A DNA stretch of 8,890 bases from Lachnospiraceae bacterium (lineage in GTDB: Bacteria; Bacillota; Clostridia; Lachnospirales; Lachnospiraceae): contig CAAEWE010000002.1 of the NCBI GenBank assembly GCA_900759665.1, forward strand, positions 1 to 8,890. Direction: 5' to 3'. This document shows positions 1-5,739 of the stretch, piece by piece. The stretch's first letter is position 1; the number at the start of each line of letters is the position of its first letter. A program made the translations under genes and the position numbers. The notes under the pieces are model-generated. The model worked only from the letters and a program-made list of their open reading frames with translations. It was not told the origin of the DNA and ran no database searches.

Positions 1-113
1 ATTTTTATAATGTGGCTGGTGGAATTTAGTCTAGCACACCGAATTCCAGTAGCCTGTTTTTCATGCCATAAAATCAACAAAATTTCGATAAGTTGGCTTA
101 ATTATAGCAGAAA

Positions 114-142
114 GCAGGAGATTTTGTTAAAAAATCTCCTGC
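114..142 (-). terminator. Strong hairpin, probable terminator
   Basis: A perfect 12-bp stem (GCAGGAGATTTT / AAAATCTCCTGC) encloses a 5-nt loop. Read on the minus strand it is followed by TTTCTGCT, a modest U-rich tail, and lies 74 nt past the stop of the HD-GYP gene, so it could end that transcript. The plus-strand side is A-rich with no U run. It could instead belong to the putative insertion sequence whose repeats surround it. Confidence 0.5.
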
Positions 143-167
143 AAAATCAATAAAATTTAAAAGCCCG

Positions 168-203
168 TGGAATTTACTCTTGCACTGGAATTTACTTTTT
201 CAA
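168..203. repeat. Tandem pair of 18-bp repeats, third copy at 20-37
   Basis: TGGAATTTACTCTTGCAC (168-185) is followed directly by TGGAATTTACTTTTTCAA (186-203). A third copy, TGGAATTTAGTCTAGCAC, lies at 20-37 and differs from the first at two positions. All three are in the same orientation. The exact 18-bp phase of the tandem pair argues against chance. Likely protein-binding sites at the end of a mobile element. Confidence 0.6.
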
Positions 204-215
204 ATCAGCGCTTTC

Positions 216-1850
216 TTAAAATTCATGTAATTGATAGTCTGTATCCTCATCAATGATCCGAAGCATAATTTCTGCAAACTGCGGATCAAACTGCTTTCCA
301 ATTCCTCTTTCGATCTCTTCCCGTACGATTTTCTGATCCAGACAATCCCGATAGCTGCGGTTTGATGTCATGGCATCATAAGCATCTGCAACTGCAATGA
401 TCCTGGAAACCTCAGAAATATCTTCTCCCTTCATATGATCCGGATATCCTGTTCCATCATACTTTTCATGATGCCATCTTGCCCCAACCATAATATCCGG
501 AATTTCTGATATTTCTGAAAGAATTTCGCTGCCGATGACCGGATGCCTTTTCATTTCCGCAAACTCTTCATCCGTCAGGCGTCCCGGCTTATTGATAATG
601 GCATCTGCAACACCGATCTTACCCACATCATGCAAAAGTGCCGCATATTCCAACTGTTTCAATGCCTGTCTGTCATATCCCAGCCTCTGACCGATCATCA
701 CAGAATATTTTGCAACTCTGGTGGAATGACCTTTGGTATACTGGTCCTTCGCCTCGATGGTTTTGCTCAGGATGTGTACCAGTTGATCCGAAATATGCTC
801 CGTTTTTTCTATTAAGATCTGCTGCTCCATGACCTTTTCTTCTGATGTGGCATCCGACGCCATCACTACCACGCCGTAGCTGTCACCATAGTTATCCCGT
901 GAAGCAACCATCTGAACATTACATGATATGTCCGTAATCTGGGACATAAGATGTTCTGCCAGTTTCTTTCCCTCCAGTATCCTCTGTAACTGCTGCTCAT
1001 TGCAGGAAAACAGATCTGTCACCATGTATTCTTTGTCTTCTTCCATGCCCAAAAGCTTTCTGGCATACTCATTGCAACTGTCCACTTTTCCGTTCTGATC
1101 CAGTGCCAGGATCGCAATGCGCGCTTCATTATAGATCACATCAGAAATGTTCTCTCTGGAAATGCTGAAGGTATTATCCTTTTTGGTCAGAAAGATCGTG
1201 CCAATAAATGCAATTGCTACACCAAATCCGGAGCTTGGGTATGATGGTATATGAAACAATGGAAGCAGAGTGTCCGGAAACGCTGCTGCAAACATCACCA
1301 AATTGATCAGCACCACCTTCAGTGCATACATATGCTGCCTCTTTAAAGGCTGTCTTTTGAAACTGATGCCCACAAGACACACCCAGAAAACCAGATAAAA
1401 CATAATATAAAAATAATGATAATATACAACCGGTGACATCCGGGTATAATATGCGGTTCGCCCATGGATCTGAAAATATTCATGGATCGGTGCCAGTCCA
1501 AAAACGATCCAATCCCCCACGGACAGGATCACCCCCAAAGCTCCCGCCAGATAATACGGCTTGTCCTTCATCCCCGTTAATCTGCCGACAAAATATCCAA
1601 ACACGATCATATACAGATCAAATGCCAGAATAAGCAGATAAAAGAAACCGTTATAAAATCCCGGATCCGTTGAAATGCTGTATCCGATCAGAGAAACATT
1701 CCACAAAGTGGCTGCAATACCCATCAGTAATATTAAATAATTCTTTCGTTTATCGTTAAATACATTTGACCGGTAAAAGGATACCGTCGCTACTGCACAT
1801 AATGCTGCGCTGACCGCCAGCATCGCCACTGTGATCATACCTGTTGTCAT
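216..1850 (-). CDS. Membrane 7TM-PAS-HD-GYP protein, predicted cyclic-di-GMP phosphodiesterase
   Basis: Predicted to hydrolyse cyclic-di-GMP at the inner face of the membrane. The 544-residue protein has about seven hydrophobic segments (near residues 5-25, 38-58, 69-90, 99-118, 141-164, 176-196, 205-222), the layout of the 7TM sensor found on some histidine kinases. A PAS-like region follows at about 235-335 and an HD-GYP domain at about 350-530. Metal-ligand and signature motifs are intact: KGHSTR (His375), LLHDVGKIG (His407-Asp408) and HHEKYDGTGYP (460-470), the full HHExxDGxGYP signature, so it should be catalytically active. There is no kinase or GGDEF domain. The start is fixed by GGAG 6 nt before the ATG. 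It lies downstream of the cellulase on the same strand, but a terminator between them suggests separate transcription. The ligand sensed is not deducible. Confidence 0.93.
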   Translation of the reverse strand: MTTGMITVAMLAVSAALCAVATVSFYRSNVFNDKRKNYLILLMGIAATLWNVSLIGYSISTDPGFYNGFFYLLILAFDLYMIVFGYFVGRLTGMKDKPYYLAGALGVILSVGDWIVFGLAPIHEYFQIHGRTAYYTRMSPVVYYHYFYIMFYLVFWVCLVGISFKRQPLKRQHMYALKVVLINLVMFAAAFPDTLLPLFHIPSYPSSGFGVAIAFIGTIFLTKKDNTFSISRENISDVIYNEARIAILALDQNGKVDSCNEYARKLLGMEEDKEYMVTDLFSCNEQQLQRILEGKKLAEHLMSQITDISCNVQMVASRDNYGDSYGVVVMASDATSEEKVMEQQILIEKTEHISDQLVHILSKTIEAKDQYTKGHSTRVAKYSVMIGQRLGYDRQALKQLEYAALLHDVGKIGVADAIINKPGRLTDEEFAEMKRHPVIGSEILSEISEIPDIMVGARWHHEKYDGTGYPDHMKGEDISEVSRIIAVADAYDAMTSNRSYRDCLDQKIVREEIERGIGKQFDPQFAEIMLRIIDEDTDYQLHEF

Positions 1851-1889
1851 TGGTTTCTCCTTTTGAATATATTCTAATTTGCACGGTTA

Positions 1890-1918
1890 AATATCCCGCC
1901 TATATTTTATTACAACAA
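1890..1918 (-). promoter_or_regulatory. Weak candidate promoter for the HD-GYP gene
   Basis: On the minus strand TTGTTG (1913-1918) and GATATT (1890-1895) are 17 bp apart, a loose match to a housekeeping promoter, about 40 bp before the start codon. The -35 overlaps the U tail of the cellulase terminator. The match is poor and could be chance in AT-rich DNA. Confidence 0.22.
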
Positions 1919-1953
1919 AACGGCATCCGCAACCGATAAATTGCGAATGCCGT
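1910..1953 (-). terminator. Intrinsic terminator of the cellulase gene
   Basis: A 13-bp stem with one G-U position (ACGGCATCCGCAA at 1920-1932, TTGCGAATGCCGT at 1941-1953) has an 8-nt loop. Read on the minus strand it is followed by TTTTGTTGT, a proper U-rich tail. It begins 56 nt past the cellulase stop codon and separates the cellulase transcript from the HD-GYP gene. Confidence 0.85.
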
Positions 1954-2009
1954 CTATTTATTACTATACTATGGCAAAATTGCTGGTTTTTTCGTTTATT
2001 ACAGAAAGA

Positions 2010-5000
2010 TTATTTTAATACAATATCACTAATGACTGGTGCGCCGCTTCCGCCGTCAACACCACAATTCAGGGTAATGGTCTTTCCGGCAGCCCAGTTA
2101 CCATCCCAGCCCGGGTTGCTGATGCGGTAACGGTTATCACCGAGGCTTATGCACTCACCGCTCCACATAGATGTGATCTCACGATCCAGAGTAAACTCAA
2201 CGGTCCAGCCGTTTGTAAAGCTTATGCCGGAATTGTTTGTCAGGGAGATCTGTGCGATTCCGCCGCTGCCCCAGTCGCTGGTAAGCTTCACGCTTCCTGT
2301 TACCTTGCCGTCGCCAGCCGGTGCTGTTGTAGGTGCAACGGTCGGCTCTACCGTCGGTGCCACAGTTGGTGCCGGCGTTGGTGCAACCGTTGGTTCTACA
2401 GTAGGTAACACAGTTGGTGCCTGGGTTGGTGCAACGGTCGGCTCTACCGTCGGTGCAGCCGTTGGTGCAATTGTAGGTGCCACAGTCGGCTCTACCGTTG
2501 GTTCCGGTGTCTCGCTGCCATTACCTGCAACGGAAAGCTTCACGATCTTTCCACCATTCCATACAGACAGGCAGAGATATGTCACATTGGAATTATCCTT
2601 AATATTCAAAGATGCTTTCAGCTCTTTGACGGTATATGTTCTGGTGATCTCCTCTGCAGCATTGCCTGCAGCGGAATAATTATCACCGTTCTGCCACTGG
2701 CCATCTACCGATGCTCCCCAACCGAGAATGCCCCAGTTTCCATGAGAAGGGTCTGTGCAGGTATACACAACAGTTACAATATCATCATCAGCTGCATCCA
2801 TCAGCCATGATGCATCATTGGTTGCATAAGTGGATGCCAGATTAGATACGATCACCTTTTCTCCTGTGATCACCGGTGTCTCTGTTGGTTTTACAGTCGG
2901 TGCAACGGTCGGCTCTGCCGTTGGTACTTCCGTTGGTTTTACAGTTGGTGCAACGGTTGGTTTTACAGTTGGTGCTGCTGTCGGTGCCTTTGTCGGCTTT
3001 GCCGTCGGTGCAGCTGTTGGTTTTACAGTCGGCGCAACGGTCGGCTCCTCTGTTGGTGCAGCTGTTGGCTCTGTTACATTTCCGTCAATTCCTGATACTT
3101 CGAAGTTCATCTTGACGGTATTCATTGTCTTATAATTCACATTATTAAAGTATGCCTTATAATTTGAATTTTCTACGGTCACATTATTTACGTGGGTATT
3201 GGCCCATACATTAATAAATGAGAAGTTAAAGACCGGACATACCAAGCCATCATCAGATGCCTTCTGCGATACATCATAGGTGAAGGTGTCATTCTTCATG
3301 GTATATTTCTGACCATTGATCTCAAAGGATTTTACCTTTACCGTTGCCTTATTAAATACAGAGGCCTCATCATCTGCCACATTGATGTCCTTAATGTAGA
3401 GGGATCCAATGTTCTGCAGCTGGCTCTTGGTGGCTTCCAGAGACAGGGAGAAGTCTCCGCCGCCGGAATAAATATCAACATACTCATCACTGATCACAGA
3501 CTGCCAGCTTGCGGTTTCCAGCAGATACATTTTAGCTCGTACATATTCTGCCTTTGGCACTGTCACTTGACAGGCTGCCTTGTATCCCAGAGGCACAGAC
3601 GCTGTAATGGTGCAGGTTCCTGCTCCAACTGCGGTTACCTGTCCCTTGGAGTTCACAGAAGCAACGCTCTCATCGCTGGAGCTCCACACAACCTTATCCT
3701 TACTGTCGGCCGGTGTCAGCGTCGCAGTGAGCTGCTGCTTCTCGTCTCCAATATGAATCGTCAGAGAAGATTTATTCAGTGTAATTCCCGTTGCCGTTGC
3801 AGACTGATCTCCGCCATAGATCTCCATCATAGCATCCATCAGCTCCTGATGAACTACCTTATTGGTATAACGGTCAATGATCGCAAATCCATATTCTCCG
3901 TTATAACCATTGTCCCATGCAACCGGAATCATGCCATACTGCTTTGCATAGTAGCAGACCTTCTGATAATATTCCGCACGGCAGATCTTGTTCTGGCTGT
4001 CATAATTTTCTTTATTGATTGCACCAAACTCTCCAATAACCACAGGGTATCCCTGAGAAACAAATTTGGTGTTCATTTTTTTGAACTGGGATGCCATATA
4101 AGACTCATCGCCCCAGCTTGCTTTTTTGGATGCATTTGTGACACTGTCACCCCACTGGGTCACAGATCCGGACTCCGTACCACAGAAATCCCATGGATCA
4201 TAATAATGAACAGAGATCATAATTCGTTTCTGTCCGGATGCGATATTAGAAGAAAGATAATTATCTGTCGGCATTTCAAAGCCGTAATCCCCTGCCGTAT
4301 AATCAATGTTTGTGTTCCATCCCGGGATCAACAGCCATCTCTGGTCATTGTTGCCGCCGGACCTACGTACGGTATCCACAAAAATCTGATTGTACGCATT
4401 TATGTTTGCATAAGCACTTCTGCCAGGGGTTCCATAAGTTCCGTCAAACTCCTCGTTCATGGACTCAAAGATCAGATGCTCGTCATAATTTTTGAAACGA
4501 TCTGCAATCTGCTCCCAGCATGCTTTATATTTCGCTTTAATCTTTGTCTGGTCACCACTTCCGCACAACAGCCATCCGCCATTCACTGTGGTGTAGCCGT
4601 CCCCGTGCATATTTACAATAGCATACATATCATTGTCTACACAATAATCCACTACCTGCTGCACACGGTCAAGCCATGTAGAATCAATCTTGTATCCGTT
4701 ATTGTCATCGATCATACTCAGATATGACACCGGAATACGGATTGATCTGAAGCCGGCATCCTTCGCTGCAAGGACCAGATCCTCCGTGAGCTTCGGATTG
4801 CCATAGGCTGTTTCGTTTGGAGTGCCTGCACTTGCGGCCTCCAGTGAGTTTCCGAGATTGTACCCGACCCCCATCGCCTCCGTGATCTGCGACTGGTTCA
4901 GGTTCTGAAAGCTGCTTCCGGCAGCTTTTGCAGTTTTCGCCGTCATATTTGGGAGCGACAGCGAGGTTGCCACCATTGCCATACTCAGGACAATGGCCAT

Positions 5001-5021
5001 TGCTTTTTTTCGTAAAGCCAT
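2010..5021 (-). CDS. Secreted multimodular GH5 endoglucanase with Big2 and CBM2-like domains
   Basis: Predicted to cleave internal beta-1,4-glycosidic bonds in cellulose or related beta-glucans outside the cell. A Sec signal peptide (residues 1 to about 34, KK then a hydrophobic core, ending AKAA) precedes a GH5 catalytic domain (about 40-402). Its marks are GYNLGNSLEA, RIPVSY, NMHGDG, ESMNEE (acid/base Glu190), SVHYYDPWDF and VIGEFGA (nucleophile Glu331). Next come a Big2 Ig-like domain (about 411-488), an unrecognised beta-rich module (about 492-646), a Pro-Thr linker (649-717), a second unrecognised module (about 720-834), a second linker (837-902) and a CBM2-like cellulose-binding domain (903-1003) with tryptophans at 917, 939, 953, 972 and 976. 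There is no LPXTG or SLH anchor and no dockerin, so it is probably a free enzyme. AAGGAG sits 6 nt before the ATG. Exact substrate (cellulose, glucomannan, xyloglucan) and GH5 subfamily are not settled. Confidence 0.95.
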   Translation of the reverse strand: MALRKKAMAIVLSMAMVATSLSLPNMTAKTAKAAGSSFQNLNQSQITEAMGVGYNLGNSLEAASAGTPNETAYGNPKLTEDLVLAAKDAGFRSIRIPVSYLSMIDDNNGYKIDSTWLDRVQQVVDYCVDNDMYAIVNMHGDGYTTVNGGWLLCGSGDQTKIKAKYKACWEQIADRFKNYDEHLIFESMNEEFDGTYGTPGRSAYANINAYNQIFVDTVRRSGGNNDQRWLLIPGWNTNIDYTAGDYGFEMPTDNYLSSNIASGQKRIMISVHYYDPWDFCGTESGSVTQWGDSVTNASKKASWGDESYMASQFKKMNTKFVSQGYPVVIGEFGAINKENYDSQNKICRAEYYQKVCYYAKQYGMIPVAWDNGYNGEYGFAIIDRYTNKVVHQELMDAMMEIYGGDQSATATGITLNKSSLTIHIGDEKQQLTATLTPADSKDKVVWSSSDESVASVNSKGQVTAVGAGTCTITASVPLGYKAACQVTVPKAEYVRAKMYLLETASWQSVISDEYVDIYSGGGDFSLSLEATKSQLQNIGSLYIKDINVADDEASVFNKATVKVKSFEINGQKYTMKNDTFTYDVSQKASDDGLVCPVFNFSFINVWANTHVNNVTVENSNYKAYFNNVNYKTMNTVKMNFEVSGIDGNVTEPTAAPTEEPTVAPTVKPTAAPTAKPTKAPTAAPTVKPTVAPTVKPTEVPTAEPTVAPTVKPTETPVITGEKVIVSNLASTYATNDASWLMDAADDDIVTVVYTCTDPSHGNWGILGWGASVDGQWQNGDNYSAAGNAAEEITRTYTVKELKASLNIKDNSNVTYLCLSVWNGGKIVKLSVAGNGSETPEPTVEPTVAPTIAPTAAPTVEPTVAPTQAPTVLPTVEPTVAPTPAPTVAPTVEPTVAPTTAPAGDGKVTGSVKLTSDWGSGGIAQISLTNNSGISFTNGWTVEFTLDREITSMWSGECISLGDNRYRISNPGWDGNWAAGKTITLNCGVDGGSGAPVISDIVLK
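2316..2513 (-). repeat. 12-bp periodic coding repeats: C-terminal Pro-Thr linker
   Basis: Encodes residues 837-902 of the cellulase, repeating Pro-Thr plus two residues (PTVE, PTVA, PTAA). The period is four codons, so the DNA repeats every 12 bp with silent variation. It is a flexible, probably extended spacer joining the second unrecognised module to the CBM2-like domain. Open frames on the opposite strand here are only mirrors of the repeat. Confidence 0.85.
2871..3077 (-). repeat. 12-bp periodic coding repeats: central Pro-Thr linker
   Basis: Encodes residues 649-717 of the cellulase with units such as PTVA, PTVK, PTAA and PTAK. Lys is frequent in the fourth position here, whereas the other linker uses Glu and Ala and no Lys. 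Slippage or recombination within or between the two linkers could change spacer length or delete the intervening module. Confidence 0.85.
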
Positions 5022-5097
5022 AAAAGTCTCCTTCCCAGCTGATCAGAATGAAATTTCCGGCCGCAACTGTCCAAAAAACAGGACAGAACAAACGATA

Positions 5098-5137
5098 AAA
5101 AACAATTATAAATCCCCACAAAATATAAATTGTTTTT
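5098..5137 (-). promoter_or_regulatory. Leader hairpin A (nearest the cellulase)
   Basis: A 10-bp outer stem (AAAAACAATT, 5098-5107, with AATTGTTTTT, 5128-5137) and a 3-bp inner stem carry CCCCACA on the plus strand at 5114-5120, which is UGUGGGG in the leader RNA. The stem is AU-rich and followed by U residues on the minus strand. Confidence 0.5.
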
Positions 5138-5167
5138 CATAATCATTTCTTATTTTTGGCTCAGAAA

Positions 5168-5201
5168 AAAGACATCTTTTGTCCCCACAAAAAATGTCTT
5201 T
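5168..5201 (-). promoter_or_regulatory. Leader hairpin B with U tail, attenuator-like
   Basis: An 8-bp outer stem (AAAGACAT, 5168-5175, with ATGTCTTT, 5194-5201), one mismatch, then 6 bp (TTTTGT with ACAAAA) close a loop of four C on the plus strand, GGGG in the leader RNA. CCCCACA is at 5183-5189. On the minus strand the stem runs into six U, so it could act as an intrinsic terminator ahead of the cellulase. Confidence 0.55.
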
Positions 5202-5231
5202 CCACATCCTAATCACGCCCAATACATTACT

Positions 5232-5258
5232 GAAACAACTCCCCCACAGAGTTGTTTC
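5232..5258 (-). promoter_or_regulatory. Leader hairpin C (5' end of the leader)
   Basis: A perfect 10-bp stem (GAAACAACTC with GAGTTGTTTC) whose 7-nt loop is exactly CCCCACA (5242-5248), UGUGGGG in the leader RNA. It lies about 10 nt from the predicted transcription start. It also has TTTT on its plus-strand side, so termination of plus-strand transcription is an alternative role. Confidence 0.55.
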
Positions 5259-5274
5259 TTTTGCTACAAAAATT

Positions 5275-5303
5275 ATATTATCATCCTTCTCCAAAATATG
5301 CAA
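5275..5303 (-). promoter_or_regulatory. Predicted promoter of the cellulase gene
   Basis: On the minus strand TTGCAT (5298-5303) and TAATAT (5275-5280) are separated by exactly 17 bp, and TG lies one base before the -10, an extended -10 feature. An overlapping TATAAT (5272-5277) offers an alternative -10 with a 20-bp spacer. The start would be near 5268. Confidence 0.55.
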
Positions 5304-5308
5304 TACGA

Positions 5309-5339
5309 TTTTACAAATTTTATGTACAATTTTTACAAA
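5309..5339 (-). promoter_or_regulatory. Direct repeats upstream of the cellulase promoter
   Basis: TTTGTAAAA on the minus strand occurs twice (5309-5317 and 5331-5339), 22 bp apart, about two helical turns, beginning 5 bp behind the -35 box, with the palindrome TGTACA (5323-5328) between. This would suit a transcription activator. An AT-rich UP element is the simpler alternative. Confidence 0.35.
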
Positions 5340-5381
5340 ATTAATCTCGAAAAAAATAGATTATTGTGCAGGTTTTATTTT

Positions 5382-5606
5382 TAACTCAAACTTCCCATAC
5401 CCGAAAATGGGGTACGGGAAGACGTGTTCATCGAACATCGAAACAGCAAAGCAATTAGACTTCCCGCAAGCCGTTAGTGACAAGACAATTTCCAGACACA
5501 GCTCCGGGTATTTTGATTCTTAAAAGGCAAAAATCATATTCGATACCACGGGACATAAGAAGCATTATGGGCGCACTGTATTTCTCGGTATGGGAAGTTT
5601 GAGTTA
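5382..5606 (+). mobile_element. 225-bp MITE-like non-coding repeat, copy 1
   Basis: The element is bounded by a perfect 20-bp inverted repeat (TAACTCAAACTTCCCATACC at 5382-5401, its complement at 5587-5606) and has no convincing coding frame. TA occurs at both outer edges and could be a target duplication of the IS630/mariner kind, but it is part of the palindrome so this cannot be decided. Inside the left end a hairpin (5391-5421) pairs CTTCCC-TACCC with GGGTA-GGGAAG, and CTTCCC recurs at 5460-5465. A second, diverged copy in the opposite orientation starts at 8772, which shows it is a dispersed repeat. It may be a non-autonomous transposable element or a folded RNA. Neither class is proven. 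Confidence 0.65.
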
Positions 5607-5674
5607 TTAATTTATCAAAAATTATTACCACATTTTTGTTTTCAAACATTTTACAACATTTTCCGAATTACTGA

Positions 5675-5703
5675 TTGAATATCCCGGGGAAATTCGGTAT
5701 CAT
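5675..5703 (+). promoter_or_regulatory. Predicted promoter of the esterase-chemoreceptor operon
   Basis: TTGAAT (5675-5680) and TATCAT (5698-5703) have a 17-bp spacer, a good housekeeping-type match. Transcription would start near 5710, leaving a leader of about 30 nt. A 7-bp inverted repeat, CCGAATT (5663-5669) with AATTCGG (5691-5697), straddles the -35 box and could be an operator. The AT-rich stretch 5607-5660 holds nothing else that I can see. Confidence 0.5.
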
Positions 5704-5739
5704 ATAAGGTGAATATTTACGAATGAGAGCGTGTTTAAA

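Larger units (their letters stand above)
1..203. mobile_element. Probable end of an insertion sequence (body to the left of the window)
   Basis: No gene is visible in the first 215 bases. The stretch holds three copies of an 18-bp unit (20-37, 168-185, 186-203), an inverted partial copy (CGAATTCCAG, 40-49) and a strong hairpin at 114-142. Several short repeats near an element's tip, beside a terminator-like hairpin, is how IS21-family ends are built, where the repeats are transposase sites. That family assignment is inference: no transposase reading frame is in view. The last repeat ends 12 bases from the stop codon of the HD-GYP gene, so if this is an insertion sequence it landed immediately after that gene without breaking it. 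Confidence 0.35.
5022..5268 (-). promoter_or_regulatory. Structured 5' leader of the cellulase mRNA
   Basis: If transcription starts about 7 nt past the predicted -10 box, the cellulase mRNA has a leader of about 247 nt without a convincing gene. From the 5' end it holds three hairpins (5232-5258, 5168-5201, 5098-5137), each with UGUGGGG at or in its apical loop, then a small stem (CTGTCC / GGACAG, 5067-5086), then the ribosome site AAGGAG just before the start codon. The hairpins and shared heptamer are seen directly. That they regulate the cellulase is inference. I do not recognise a known riboswitch or a BglG/LicT antiterminator site. Confidence 0.55.

Noticed and set aside
2010..2100. Cell-wall anchor or dockerin at the cellulase C-terminus
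   Set aside because: The protein ends in a CBM2-like domain with VISDIVLK. There is no LPXTG, hydrophobic tail, SLH repeat or dockerin calcium loops.
2316..3077. CRISPR-like or non-coding tandem array
   Set aside because: The repeats are 12 bp, in frame, without unique spacers, and encode a standard Pro-Thr linker.
2149..3135. Plus-strand frames with Val-Gly repeats (VGATVGSTVGA) opposite the linkers
   Set aside because: These are reverse-strand readings of the 12-bp Pro-Thr linker repeats. The periodicity is inherited and gives no evidence for a glycine-rich protein.
3567..4727. 386-codon plus-strand open frame opposite the cellulase
   Set aside because: It lies wholly antisense to the GH5 catalytic region, whose motifs are unmistakable. 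Its translation is rich in Cys, Ile and His with no recognisable domain, typical of a mirror frame.
5022..5268. Cyclic-di-GMP riboswitch or BglG/LicT antiterminator site in the cellulase leader
   Set aside because: I see neither the conserved core of a GEMM-type riboswitch nor a RAT-like palindrome overlapping the terminator. The three shared-loop hairpins do not fit either form.
5106..5523. Several 65-114-codon frames in the intergenic region
   Set aside because: They run across hairpins, the promoter and the end of the MITE-like element, have no clear ribosome sites or domains, and have AT-rich low-complexity composition.
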